Below, one piece after another: positions 19,515 to 28,166 of a DNA stretch of 64,000 bases. The position numbers were made by a program, and so were the translations under genes. This DNA comes from Paenisporosarcina sp. OV554 (GTDB taxonomy: Bacteria > Bacillota > Bacilli > Bacillales_A > Planococcaceae): assembly GCF_003058165.1 (NCBI RefSeq), contig NZ_QBUC01000008.1, positions 88,980 through 152,979 on the forward strand, in the 5' to 3' direction. The notes under the pieces were generated by a model. It saw only the letters and a list, made by a program, of their open reading frames with translations. It searched no databases and was not told the DNA's origin. Each line of letters opens with the position of its first letter. Position 1 is the first letter of the stretch.

Positions 19515-19990
19515 TTAACAATTACTTTCTTGTAAAGTCGCTCTAGCACTGGTGCTAATAAAAAAGCAATGCCAGCATTTAAACAGGAAGCTAATAGTAA
19601 CGAAGGCACAGCTCCATAAAAGAACGCAGGACTAATCAAAAAGTAAAATGGTAGCGGCGCAATAACACCATTAGCTAGGACGAAAAATAGCCATTTCCCT
19701 TTAACCCATCCTTTTTGATGGAGTACTGCAAAAATCCACAGTATTCCAAACATTTCCACCGCAATTAATGCATGAAATGGTCCGAATGGCATTCCTATTG
19801 ATAAAGCAGATACCAAATGACCGACCGCTGCTGCAATTCCTGAAAATACAGGTGGTAAAATGGCAACGGAAACTAAAGCAGGTACTGCATCTAAAGCGGC
19901 TGAACCTATTCCCACAGGTAATTTGACGAGTGCACCAATTGCACATAAAGTTGCAATCATTGCGGTTAATGTTATTAAACGAACATTCAT
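19511..19990 (-). CDS. cblT: Probable alpha-ribazole transporter CblT (ECF S component)
   Basis: A 159-residue, very hydrophobic protein with about five or six membrane segments, of the size of energy-coupling-factor substrate-binding (S) subunits. The start MNVRLITLTAMIATLCAIGAL and the GPFHALIAVEMFGILW stretch fit the family. It overlaps cblS by four bases and follows the adenosyltransferase gene by three, so it is in the cobalamin operon. By analogy with CblT it imports alpha-ribazole, using an ECF energising module not in this window. Confidence 0.78.
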   Translation of the reverse strand: MNVRLITLTAMIATLCAIGALVKLPVGIGSAALDAVPALVSVAILPPVFSGIAAAVGHLVSALSIGMPFGPFHALIAVEMFGILWIFAVLHQKGWVKGKWLFFVLANGVIAPLPFYFLISPAFFYGAVPSLLLASCLNAGIAFLLAPVLERLYKKVIVK

Positions 19991-19993
19991 TGA

Positions 19994-20590
19994 TTATTCC
20001 TCCACTTTTTTAGCTCGTCCACCATTTCTAAAAACTTTTGCAGAACGCACGTATTCGTTGTCAGGCACGTTGACCCTTGAGTTGGCTACTCGTGAAGCGG
20101 CAAATAAATAGTCGGACAAGCGATTCAAATAACGTTGGACTACAGTAGGTATGTCTTCTTCTACTTTCATCAAGGTCACCATTTGTCTTTCAGCACGCCG
20201 TGTTACTGTTCTCGCGATATGTAGAGTTGCTGCAGCTGGTGATCCTCCTGGTAAAATAAAACGTTCGAGCATTGGTGGTTCTTCCATTAGTTCATCAATA
20301 CGTTTCTCTAATACTTCTACTGGCTCTTGTGACATTTTATATGTACGGTTTGGCTTGACGTTTGCTAAATCTCCACCACAATCGAATAATTCATTTTGAA
20401 TTGCTTCTAAGTCTGTAAGTAAGTCTGTAAAAATGGTTGGGTCTAGCTCTGTCATTGCTTTGCCAATAAACGAATTCACCTCGTCAATAGTTCCATAGGT
20501 TTCAACTCGCGGATCATCTTTATCTGTGCGTGCCCCAATTAAACTTGTTTGTCCTTTGTCTCCAGTTCGTGTATAAATTCTCAACTTCAA
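19994..20590 (-). CDS. pduO: Cob(I)alamin adenosyltransferase, PduO type
   Basis: A 198-residue PduO-type ATP:cob(I)alamin adenosyltransferase (YvqK-like). It has the N-terminal ATP motif YTRTGDKGQTSLIGARTDKD, then ETYGTIDEVNSFIG, and the C-terminal signature FILPGGSPAAATLHIARTVTRRAER then LNRLSDYLFAASR. It attaches the 5'-deoxyadenosyl group to cobalamin or cobinamide in the cytosol. This makes the coenzyme form that IcmF needs and the ligand of the riboswitch at the head of the operon. Confidence 0.95.
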   Translation of the reverse strand: MKLRIYTRTGDKGQTSLIGARTDKDDPRVETYGTIDEVNSFIGKAMTELDPTIFTDLLTDLEAIQNELFDCGGDLANVKPNRTYKMSQEPVEVLEKRIDELMEEPPMLERFILPGGSPAAATLHIARTVTRRAERQMVTLMKVEEDIPTVVQRYLNRLSDYLFAASRVANSRVNVPDNEYVRSAKVFRNGGRAKKVEE

Positions 20591-20619
20591 TGTCCCCCTT
20601 TAAGAGATGGTTTGAAAAG

Positions 20620-21018
20620 CTATTTTAATGATTCTGTTAAGCCGTACCAAATACGCGTAACGTTTGTTGCTTCCTTAAAAATCTGTTGGAATAACCTGCC
20701 ACACCGATCTCTAAGCTCACGCGTTTCTGCAACTATCGGTACTATTCCACGTCCATTTTCTGTCACAATCACTATGACATCACTTTGTGAGCGATATGTA
20801 TTTAATGTTTCCATGAAATCTTCAATGACCAGTTCTTCCGGTCTGTTTAAATGATGCTCAACAAAAGCTTCTACTCCAGCAAGAACTATTGTCTGCGCAC
20901 TCGCTTTTGGCAAATCCTGATAATCTGCACATTCAATCCATTGCACATCTCGTTCAACTACGAGTTGTCTGACATACGCTCGCTTTCCGTTATTCGCTCC
21001 ACCGATATAGACTTGCAT
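20620..21018 (-). CDS. Short CobU-like protein (adenosylcobinamide kinase/guanylyltransferase paralogue)
   Basis: A 132-residue protein related to CobU but shorter than the usual 170-190 residues. A glycine-rich P-loop-like start (VYIGGANNGKRAYVRQL) is kept, and the C-terminal half keeps ENGRGIVPIVAETRELRDRC, the counterpart of the NEVGxGIVPxxxxxRxFRD motif of CobU. The central region with the guanylylated histidine is missing. Its start, with GAGGAGG seven bases upstream, lies 61 bases inside the end of cobC. It may supplement the full CobU encoded at 23138-23704, which itself lacks the GIVP motif. Its activity is uncertain. Confidence 0.7.
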   Translation of the reverse strand: MQVYIGGANNGKRAYVRQLVVERDVQWIECADYQDLPKASAQTIVLAGVEAFVEHHLNRPEELVIEDFMETLNTYRSQSDVIVIVTENGRGIVPIVAETRELRDRCGRLFQQIFKEATNVTRIWYGLTESLK

Positions 21019-21566
21019 CTTTTTTCCTCCTCAAAGCATTTACGACTATCCCAGCGTAATGTCCATTTGTCCCCATGTTTGACATTCCATAACCAAAAAT
21101 TCCGCTCATCAGGCGCAAACTTATAGAGCATAAAACGAATAGGTCCACCATGTGTTACTACAATTGGTTGATTGCAAGGAATACTTTTCAGACCAGTGAG
21201 CACGCGTGTAGCCATTTGGTGTAAAAACTCACCGTTCGGCGGAGATACTAGATCTGGATTAGACAGCCACTTTTGATAGATGAAGTCTTCCTTTAAGTCC
21301 TCATAAGTCTTTAGCTCCCAGTCACCAAATGACATCTCACGAAAAGCTTGTGAACCTTGGTAGGTTGATTTTGGAGAAAAAAGGGCAGCCGTTTGTTGGC
21401 ATCGTTTTAGGTCACTTCCGTAAATAATCTTTGGGGACAAAATGGCTTGATTATTTACATAGGACGACTGGTTAATTGATTCATCACTCCATCCAATGTA
21501 GCGACGTTCAACATTTGCTAAGGTCGGTAGATGCCGTATTAAAGTAAGATGAAAATCAATAGCCAT
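20958..21566 (-). CDS. cobC: Alpha-ribazole phosphatase, histidine phosphatase family
   Basis: A 202-residue histidine phosphatase. The phosphohistidine motif is [25 protein letters not shown]-type residues, GSDLKRCQQTA, and the acid EMSFGDWELKTYEDL follow, then VVTHGGPIRFML with the second His. The RH-L-PT start and YIGWSD are typical of CobC/alpha-ribazole-5'-phosphate phosphatases. It removes the phosphate from adenosylcobalamin 5'-phosphate after CobS. It overlaps cobS by 28 bases and the short cobU-like gene by 61. The last ~20 residues are charged and unlike the family, so the overlap may be an extended tail. Confidence 0.85.
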   Translation of the reverse strand: MAIDFHLTLIRHLPTLANVERRYIGWSDESINQSSYVNNQAILSPKIIYGSDLKRCQQTAALFSPKSTYQGSQAFREMSFGDWELKTYEDLKEDFIYQKWLSNPDLVSPPNGEFLHQMATRVLTGLKSIPCNQPIVVTHGGPIRFMLYKFAPDERNFWLWNVKHGDKWTLRWDSRKCFEEEKRCKSISVERITESERMSDNS

Positions 21567-22294
21567 AATACAACTTCCATCCCTTCAACAAAAGCACCCG
21601 AGACATCTCCCGTGACCCCTCCGAAATGTTTTTTCGTCCAAAGTTTATATACATGTGCACAAATGAATAGTGCAACTAAAGTGGTGATGGCAACTAACAC
21701 AGCTCCTCCAACAATAACGATAAATCCAACAGCTGTAGCAATCGAGATCCAGATGGCTATTAGTAACGCTTGACTGTGAAAACGTTTTTTAAAGAAAGCA
21801 GCTAGCCCCTTATCTCTTGCTTCAGGTGTAATGATAAAGAAGTAAACCATTCCTACTCTCGCTAAAAATGGGATGACCACTAACCATTGCCAGCTCATGC
21901 CGTCCTGTGTAATTATTTCAGTGAGCAAAATTATTTTCCCCACAATAAGAAATAGTAAAGCCATGGTTCCAAAAGCACCTATCCGTGGGTCAGCTAAAAT
22001 CTCATGACGTTTATCTTGATTACGATAAGAAAAAAAGGCATCACTCGTATCAGCAAATCCATCTAGATGTAGTCCACCTGACAGCACAATACCGATTAAC
22101 ACGATGGTAAATGCTAAAAAAAGAGGACTTGCATCAAGAGATAACCAAACAATTGAAGTGATCAGTCCGAATGCTCCCCCAATCCAGGGGAGAGTGGCAA
22201 ACATGATCGTTACTGACTTCCGATTCATATTCAGTTCTTTATTAATTGGGAAAATGGTGAAAAATTGCAGCGCAAGTAAAACTCCGCGCATCAT
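21539..22294 (-). CDS. cobS: Adenosylcobinamide-GDP ribazoletransferase
   Basis: Cobalamin synthase CobS, joining adenosylcobinamide-GDP and alpha-ribazole (phosphate). It is an integral membrane protein of 251 residues from the ATG at 22294. Hallmarks are [14 protein letters not shown] at the start, [19 protein letters not shown] with the acidic active-site residues, DPRIGAFG, and [16 protein letters not shown] near the end. The frame is open for another 21 codons upstream, but the ATG at 22294 overlaps the cbiP stop as ATGA, and AAGGGA lies just before it. This coupling is usual in such operons. Confidence 0.95.
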   Translation of the reverse strand: MMRGVLLALQFFTIFPINKELNMNRKSVTIMFATLPWIGGAFGLITSIVWLSLDASPLFLAFTIVLIGIVLSGGLHLDGFADTSDAFFSYRNQDKRHEILADPRIGAFGTMALLFLIVGKIILLTEIITQDGMSWQWLVVIPFLARVGMVYFFIITPEARDKGLAAFFKKRFHSQALLIAIWISIATAVGFIVIVGGAVLVAITTLVALFICAHVYKLWTKKHFGGVTGDVSGAFVEGMEVVLWLLIFILL

Positions 22295-23124
22295 GGTCCC
22301 TTCACCATATTCTTTATTTTTGCCCAATCGAGATGGGATGCAACGTGAAGTGCCCATTCATCATATTTATCTTCACCAGACTTATTTGCAATTGAATCGT
22401 GTTGCGTAATTAAAGAATCTTCCTCTTCAATTTCGTGGTTATCCATAAATGGAATAACGCCGAGAACTGGAATTCCTGTGTAGGACTCAATAAATGATAC
22501 GCCCTCCTGAAACAATTCCTTATCTCCACGAAACTTATTAATAATAAGGCCCTTTACACGATTCCGATGATTTGGAGCCAATAATTCCAGAGTCCCAACG
22601 ATTGTTGCAAAAACTCCACCACGTTCAATATCAGCAACAAGCAATACTGGCACATCCGCTAAATCAGCAATTCTCATATTGACAAGTTCTCGGTCAGTTA
22701 AGTTTACTTCGACCGGACTTCCTGCTCCTTCTAACACAACTACATCATAGTGCTCACTCACAAACGCAAGCGATTGTTTAATGACTGTCAAACCCTGATC
22801 ATAAAAAGATTCACGATAAGCTGTCCCGGACATTTCCTCCACTTTTTCACCCAACATCCATACTTCAGAAGACATATGTCCAGAGGGCTTTAATAAAATA
22901 GGGTTCATTTGTGGAAGAGGTAGAACTTTTGCCGCTTCTGCCTGTGCAAATTGAGCGGTACTGATTTCTAATCCATTACCTATTTTTGTAGAAAAGGTCG
23001 ACATATTTTGAGATTTAAATGGTGCTACATGGAAACCATCATTTGCAAATAACCGACAAAGTGCTGTACAAATCATGCTCTTACCAACGTTGGATGCTGT
23101 CCCTTGTATCATGATTCCGTTCAT
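22291..23124 (-). CDS. cbiP: CbiP/CobQ-like cobyric acid synthase lacking the glutaminase domain
   Basis: A 277-residue protein that matches the N-terminal synthetase half of cobyric acid synthase: P-loop [27 protein letters not shown], the substrate stretch [31 protein letters not shown] and [16 protein letters not shown], ending [16 protein letters not shown]. Full CbiP is about 500 residues, with a C-terminal type 1 glutamine amidotransferase domain that is absent here. The stop overlaps cobS (ATGA), so no reading frame for a glutaminase follows. It either uses free ammonia, a glutaminase from elsewhere, or has taken another role in corrinoid salvage. Confidence 0.88.
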   Translation of the reverse strand: MNGIMIQGTASNVGKSMICTALCRLFANDGFHVAPFKSQNMSTFSTKIGNGLEISTAQFAQAEAAKVLPLPQMNPILLKPSGHMSSEVWMLGEKVEEMSGTAYRESFYDQGLTVIKQSLAFVSEHYDVVVLEGAGSPVEVNLTDRELVNMRIADLADVPVLLVADIERGGVFATIVGTLELLAPNHRNRVKGLIINKFRGDKELFQEGVSFIESYTGIPVLGVIPFMDNHEIEEEDSLITQHDSIANKSGEDKYDEWALHVASHLDWAKIKNMVKGP

Positions 23125-23137
23125 ATGTATTCCCCCC

Positions 23138-23704
23138 TTACTTCCACTTCTTTGCTAGTCCATATGTAAGTTCATATGCATAATCACTCTCTTTGACGAG
23201 CCACTGATGGAGCCTTCCTAGCCATTGCTGATAGAGCACTACATCTGGAATTCTCGACAAAGGTTCATCTAAAACTTCATTTGAGATGACGACTAAAGTG
23301 GTTCCGTTCTTTAGCAACGAATAAATCGTTTCATGGAAACGTCTCTCTTTTTCTTCCATGCAGTTTTCACGTTTAAAACACGGATCATCCATTGCCCATC
23401 CTTCGTACAGTTCGTTGGCTAACCACGTAGTGATGCAGTCCATCAGAACCCCATCACCAGGTCGGATGTGTGGCAGAATTTCTTCTATTTTACGAGGTTG
23501 TTCTATAGTCAGCCAGTTGTTTTTATAGTCTTTTCGATCCTGTTGATGGCGTTTTATACGTTGTTCCATTTCACTGTCAGAAGCAACGCCAGTCGCGAGA
23601 TAGATTAGTCGCGAACACGAGCGATTCATTAACCATTCTTCAGCAAAACCCGTCTTTCCACTTCGTACACCGCCAGAAATAAATGTTAGCGTGCCTCGAA
23701 CCAT
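23138..23704 (-). CDS. cobU: Adenosylcobinamide kinase/guanylyltransferase CobU
   Basis: A 188-residue CobU. The P-loop is [15 protein letters not shown], followed by [25 protein letters not shown], which holds the histidine that is guanylylated in the family. [18 protein letters not shown] follows. The motif expected as NEVGxGIVP reads [12 protein letters not shown], so this second-half motif is altered. It phosphorylates adenosylcobinamide and adds GMP to give adenosylcobinamide-GDP. It overlaps cobD by 19 bases and precedes cbiP by 13. Confidence 0.88.
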   Translation of the reverse strand: MVRGTLTFISGGVRSGKTGFAEEWLMNRSCSRLIYLATGVASDSEMEQRIKRHQQDRKDYKNNWLTIEQPRKIEEILPHIRPGDGVLMDCITTWLANELYEGWAMDDPCFKRENCMEEKERRFHETIYSLLKNGTTLVVISNEVLDEPLSRIPDVVLYQQWLGRLHQWLVKESDYAYELTYGLAKKWK

Positions 23705-24756
23705 ACTGTTAACTCCTTTTTAAGGATTTCCATATCTTCTGCGGTCTTCATACCAATTCTGTACCATCGACCGTCAAGTCCATGAAAATTCTCGGTATGT
23801 CTTAAAACCAACCCTTGTCTTAAAAAGTATTGGAAAAATTCACTGTTTGGATGTTGTAACTTGAATAATAAAAAGTTGGCTTGTGATTGTGTTACTTCGC
23901 AGCCTTTTGATTTTAGAAAAGCACTCATGTCGAGAAGCATGTTTTGGCTATGAAGAATCGTTTTTTGTCTGTACTCTTCATCTTTTAATACGAGTGAACC
24001 TATTTCAGCTGCAATCCTATTCACATTCCAATGAGGTGCCAGTTGTTGAATTTCCTTGACTATGGAAGGGGCAGTTACCATGTATCCTAGCCTTAGACCA
24101 GGCATTGCGTACATTTTTGTCATTGAGCGAACTATAATCAAATGACAAAAATTAATGTCAGAAATTAAAGATGACTGTTCTGAAATGAAATCAATGAAGG
24201 CTTCATCCAACACAATGTCACAGTTTGTTTTTTTCGCGTATGCTACCAAATCAATTAACACTTTGCGTGTTGGCAATGTCCCAGTTGGGTTATTCGGTGT
24301 ACATAAGTAAAGGACATCAGCTTGATGCATATGCATTTTTATTTCATCAATCGGGTATTCACCTGTTACGATTTCAGTCATGTGCAAGTTCACAATTTCC
24401 ACATTTCGTGCTTTCAATGTCGTTTCATATTCAGAGAAAGTTGGGTGAACGATTATTGCTCGTTTGCCTCTATACTTTTGCGCAAGCAATGAAAATATTT
24501 CTGCGGCTCCATTTGCAACGAATATGGAGTCAGGTGAAATGTTGTGATACTCAGCAACTGCTGTTCGAAAAGGTTCACCAAGTGGATCTGGATACCCCAT
24601 CATAAACGGTTTGAATTTGTGCCAGTTAGTTTGTATTGATTCAGGAGGTCCGAATGGATTGACGTTTTCACTAAAGTCTATTATTCGATCGGGAGGGTTA
24701 ATTCCCAAACTTTTAAATAAATGATGTGGATTTGCGCCATGGTTAGGTAATGTCAC
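23686..24756 (-). CDS. cobD: Threonine-phosphate decarboxylase CobD
   Basis: A PLP-dependent fold-type I enzyme, close to histidinol-phosphate aminotransferase, that makes (R)-1-aminopropan-2-ol O-2-phosphate for the nucleotide loop. Landmarks are HGANPHHLFKSLG, IDFSENVNPFGPP, VANGAAEIFSLLA, LCTPNNPTGTLP, IVLDEAFIDF and the PLP lysine in IVRSMTKMYAMPGLRLGY. The frame opens with an ATG at 24777, but the family starts close to NHGAN; a GTG at 24756 with GGGGGTG six bases upstream gives 356 residues and a 14-base overlap with cbiB. Either start is possible. Confidence 0.92.
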   Translation of the reverse strand: MTLPNHGANPHHLFKSLGINPPDRIIDFSENVNPFGPPESIQTNWHKFKPFMMGYPDPLGEPFRTAVAEYHNISPDSIFVANGAAEIFSLLAQKYRGKRAIIVHPTFSEYETTLKARNVEIVNLHMTEIVTGEYPIDEIKMHMHQADVLYLCTPNNPTGTLPTRKVLIDLVAYAKKTNCDIVLDEAFIDFISEQSSLISDINFCHLIIVRSMTKMYAMPGLRLGYMVTAPSIVKEIQQLAPHWNVNRIAAEIGSLVLKDEEYRQKTILHSQNMLLDMSAFLKSKGCEVTQSQANFLLFKLQHPNSEFFQYFLRQGLVLRHTENFHGLDGRWYRIGMKTAEDMEILKKELTVWFEAR

Positions 24757-25699
24757 GTAAAACACCCCCGATAACAATCATCATTAGCCAAAACAGAAAT
24801 ATAGCGATATGCATTTGACGGATTGTATATAAAATATGAATTGCTCGAAGCGGGTTTTCTGAAATTCCCATCCGTGGACGGTTAGAAGGAATTCCTTTAT
24901 ACATATTAAGACCTCCCAGTTGCACACCAAGTTGACAGGCAGTCGCAGCTTCCAAGTACCCACTATTTGGGCTTGGATGCTTTTTGGCATCTTTCCACCA
25001 ATTAGCAAATCGAGTGCGAAGGGATTGTTTACTGTAATTTTTTGTCCATAGCAGGATGATATAGCCTGTGACTCTGCTCGGAATATAGTTCAACACATCA
25101 TCCATTTTGGCAGAAGCATAACCAAAGTCTTGAAACTTCTCATTTTCGTGACCCACCATCGAATCTAAAGTATTCACTGCTTTATATAACCAAAGCCCAG
25201 GTGCTCCGAAAAGAAATGCAAAGAAAAGTGGAGCTGTTATCCCGTCACTCGTATTTTCAGAGACAGTTTCTACCACAGCACGTGTAATTTCTGATTCGGA
25301 TAACTTTTCAGTATCGCGACCGACAATCCATGATAGTTTCATTCTAGCTTCTCTCAAATCACCATTAACTAGTGGTTGATAAACGGACATCGCCGCGTCT
25401 TTCAAACTTTTTTGGGCAAACCCTATTGCACACAAAATACTTTCAACAACGATTCCAAAAATAAAGTGAATCTTGTATGCTGTGAACACCACAGTAAATA
25501 CGCTAGTGAATGTAACCGCAACAACCGATATCAACAGGATTATACCTTTGACTTTGCGATGTCTGCCTTTATTCAACAAAGTTGTTAATTTTGTTATAAA
25601 GCTTCCAATCCATCGAACTGGGTGTGTCCAATTAGGTGGATCACCTATTATTCGATCAAGGAGTAAGCCAAAAGTAAGCGCGATGATATGAGCAGACAT
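24743..25699 (-). CDS. cbiB: Adenosylcobinamide-phosphate synthase CbiB
   Basis: A 318-residue membrane protein that couples adenosylcobyric acid with aminopropanol phosphate. Family landmarks are LLLDRIIGDPPNWTHPVRWIG at the N terminus, SWIVGRDTEKLSESEITRA, VVETVSENTSDGITAPLFF, KAVNTLDSMVGHENEKF, YIPSRVTGYI and SPNSGYLEAATACQLGVQLGG. About five membrane segments are visible. Since CbiZ (fused to BtuD next door) cuts cobinamide to cobyric acid, CbiB is needed to rebuild cobinamide phosphate. Confidence 0.96.
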   Translation of the reverse strand: MSAHIIALTFGLLLDRIIGDPPNWTHPVRWIGSFITKLTTLLNKGRHRKVKGIILLISVVAVTFTSVFTVVFTAYKIHFIFGIVVESILCAIGFAQKSLKDAAMSVYQPLVNGDLREARMKLSWIVGRDTEKLSESEITRAVVETVSENTSDGITAPLFFAFLFGAPGLWLYKAVNTLDSMVGHENEKFQDFGYASAKMDDVLNYIPSRVTGYIILLWTKNYSKQSLRTRFANWWKDAKKHPSPNSGYLEAATACQLGVQLGGLNMYKGIPSNRPRMGISENPLRAIHILYTIRQMHIAIFLFWLMMIVIGGVLRDIT

Positions 25700-25701
25700 A
25701 C

Positions 25702-27168
25702 TTACATTCCTTTCGCTACTTTATAGCGTTTGATAGCTAGCGTAGTACACTCGAAAACGCCCCGTCCGATACATTTCCCTAGCTCTGTAATAGGTCCAGC
25801 ATACGGTAAAAGTTCCCCTTTTTGAGTAGCCGCTACAAGTAAACTATCCGTGGATGTTCCAGTTGCAAGTGTATTTGTTATCGAGTCTCTTACATCTTCG
25901 TTTTGAAGAGCTTTTGTTTTTGCTTCTGTCGCTGTAATCATGGCTTGAATGAATGCTTCGTCCGATAATTTTCCATTAACGATAATCCAGGTATTAATCG
26001 TACCGACATAAGGTTCATCTTCGCGTTCAAATGCTTTTGACACATCCACTGCATTCCCAACGCCTGCTGTAACTGCAATGATAATGGATCCAAATGTTCC
26101 ATTATACTCTTCAATGACCACATGTTTAGTTTGAACAGCTGTCATCATTCCCACTGTATCTGTTGTAGAAAATCCTTGTTCTTGTAAATAATCAAACATC
26201 TCTTTTATGCTATCGTCACATTCGTAATCAGCTTTCACATGACGATTAACAAACGTACGGAACCAACCAAACCCCGCATTTACAACAGCTGATGAAACTG
26301 TTTTTAATGGGACGTTTGCTTGCATGACCACATACTCATTTGACACTGCAAAATTGTCTTTCTTAATGATGTGCTCCACCTGCACCTCACTCAAATTAGG
26401 CAATAATGTGATTTGTGGTTTCGGTTGTTCTGGATGTGGGTGGCTTCTTACCCGAGCTTTGTAGACACTTTCTAGCTGTTTTTGTTTTAGCGCCGCATGC
26501 GGTTCACCAATTATTTTCACTTCTCCATCTTCCATTAGTAACAACCGGTCGCAATACAAGGAAGCTAAATTTATGTCATGAAATACTGAGATGATTGTTA
26601 ATCCATTCTTAGTGGCTTGCATTCTAATCGTGTCCAACAATTGTTGTTGATGTGCAATGTCTAAATGGTTTGTTGGCTCATCCAGTAATAACACTTTTGC
26701 TTGCTGCGCAAGTGCTTGGGCCACAAAAACACGTTGTTGTTCTCCTCCAGAAAGCTGATCGAGATAGACATGCTCATACATTTTTACGTCGGTTAGCTGC
26801 ATTGCATCTTGAATTGCTTGCTCATCTTTCTCAGACCAAGATGAAAAGAATCCACTTTGATGAGGGTATCTCCCAAGAGAAATCGTGTCCCGCACTGTAT
26901 ATGAAAAAGCATGTGCGTGTAATTGAGGTAGCACAGCCATATGCTTAGCGAGTTCTTTTGTAGTATATGTTTCGATTGGTTTGCTACCTAATTTGACCGT
27001 ACCTGCTTTCAAAGGAAGTACACCACTAATGATTTTCAGCAAGGTCGACTTGCCACTCCCATTTGGACCTAAAATCCCAAGAACTTCCCCTTTAACAACA
27101 TGAAAAGACACGTCTTTTACAACAGGTGCGTCGTGATAACCACCTGTTAATCCTTCGACTTTTAGCAT
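25702..27168 (-). CDS. btuD: Cobalamin ABC transporter ATPase fused to adenosylcobinamide amidohydrolase (BtuD-CbiZ)
   Basis: A 488-residue two-domain protein. Residues 1-250 are an ABC ATPase: Walker A GILGPNGSGKSTLLK, Q-loop VLPQLHAHAF, signature QLSGGEQQRVFVAQAL, Walker B VLLLDEPTNHLD and the switch His in SVFHDINLA. After a linker, residues about 280-485 match CbiZ: VSSAVVNAGFGWFRTFVN, DTVGMMTAV, AVTAGVGNAVDVS, TINTWIIVNG, ATGTSTDSLLVAAT and YAGPITELGKCIGRGVFE. CbiZ removes the aminopropanol arm from imported (pseudo)cobamides or cobinamide. AAAGGTGGG precedes the ATG at 27168; longer upstream frame ignored. It lies two bases after btuC. Confidence 0.95.
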   Translation of the reverse strand: MLKVEGLTGGYHDAPVVKDVSFHVVKGEVLGILGPNGSGKSTLLKIISGVLPLKAGTVKLGSKPIETYTTKELAKHMAVLPQLHAHAFSYTVRDTISLGRYPHQSGFFSSWSEKDEQAIQDAMQLTDVKMYEHVYLDQLSGGEQQRVFVAQALAQQAKVLLLDEPTNHLDIAHQQQLLDTIRMQATKNGLTIISVFHDINLASLYCDRLLLMEDGEVKIIGEPHAALKQKQLESVYKARVRSHPHPEQPKPQITLLPNLSEVQVEHIIKKDNFAVSNEYVVMQANVPLKTVSSAVVNAGFGWFRTFVNRHVKADYECDDSIKEMFDYLQEQGFSTTDTVGMMTAVQTKHVVIEEYNGTFGSIIIAVTAGVGNAVDVSKAFEREDEPYVGTINTWIIVNGKLSDEAFIQAMITATEAKTKALQNEDVRDSITNTLATGTSTDSLLVAATQKGELLPYAGPITELGKCIGRGVFECTTLAIKRYKVAKGM

Positions 27169-27170
27169 GA

Positions 27171-28166
27171 TTACGCACCCACCTTTCTTCGTTGTTTCCA
27201 AAAAATAAACGCAAACACTGGTGCACCAATGAAGGCTGTAATTACGCCTATTGGTAGCTCAGACGGTGAAATAATTATTCGTGACACTAAGTCACAAATA
27301 ATGAGTAATGAAGCACCATTTATAAATGATAAGGGTAATACATGACGATGATCCGATCCCCACAACATACGTGTCATATGTGGCACGACGAGACCAACAA
27401 AGCCAATGGTTCCAGAAACCGATACCGCAGCACCAGTTAAAATCGAACCTCCTGTTAAAATCATCATTTTACGTCGTTTCACATTTACACCTAAATGCAT
27501 GGCACGTTCCTCGCCAAAAACTAATGCATTTAGCTCGCGTCGATTTAGCCATAATAGTAAAAAACCGATCGTCATAAACGGTAATGCCATTGTGACATAG
27601 GGCCAACCTCGCATTGACACACTACCAAGCAACCAGCCAATAATTTGACGGAGCTCTTCACCTGAAAGTGAAACCATAAGAGAGATGACAGATCCCAAAA
27701 ATGAACTAAATATTATTCCTGTGAGAATGATCGTTTCCATCTTCATCGCGCGGTCTATGAGCTTGGCAAAACTCATAACAGTAACCATCGTTAAAAAAGC
27801 GCCGAGCATACTGAAGACTGGCAATGTGAACAAGCCTAGAAAGGGTACAGAAATTCCGAAAAAGAGTGTCACCACGGCGCCAACTGAGGCACCGGACGAC
27901 ACTCCTAACGTATATGGATCAGCTAATGGATTTTTCAACAATCCTTGGAAAGCCGCTCCCGCTATAGCAAGTGAAGCGCCAACTAAACCAGCTAGTACAA
28001 CACGAGGCATGCGAATATTCCAAAGGATGTTTGACGCAGCTTCATCCAAGTCCGGATTCCATAACACTTGCACCGGAATCGATACTGATCCAACCGTTAC
28101 CCCAACCAACACTGCAGCAATCAGTACGAAGAAAGAAGCTACATATGCAAACCAGGTTTTACTCAC
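27171..28166 (-). CDS. btuC: Cobalamin ABC transporter permease
   Basis: A 331-residue FecCD/BtuC-family permease with about ten membrane segments. Landmarks are NIRMPRVVLAGLVGASLAIAG, the coupling region GAAFQGLLKNPLADPYTLGV, SSGASVGA, and GTIGFVGLVVPHMTR near the C terminus. It overlaps btuF by eight bases. With BtuF and the BtuD domain it forms the corrinoid importer in the cytoplasmic membrane. Substrate is inferred from the riboswitch and the cob genes around it. Confidence 0.92.
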   Translation of the reverse strand: MSKTWFAYVASFFVLIAAVLVGVTVGSVSIPVQVLWNPDLDEAASNILWNIRMPRVVLAGLVGASLAIAGAAFQGLLKNPLADPYTLGVSSGASVGAVVTLFFGISVPFLGLFTLPVFSMLGAFLTMVTVMSFAKLIDRAMKMETIILTGIIFSSFLGSVISLMVSLSGEELRQIIGWLLGSVSMRGWPYVTMALPFMTIGFLLLWLNRRELNALVFGEERAMHLGVNVKRRKMMILTGGSILTGAAVSVSGTIGFVGLVVPHMTRMLWGSDHRHVLPLSFINGASLLIICDLVSRIIISPSELPIGVITAFIGAPVFAFIFWKQRRKVGA

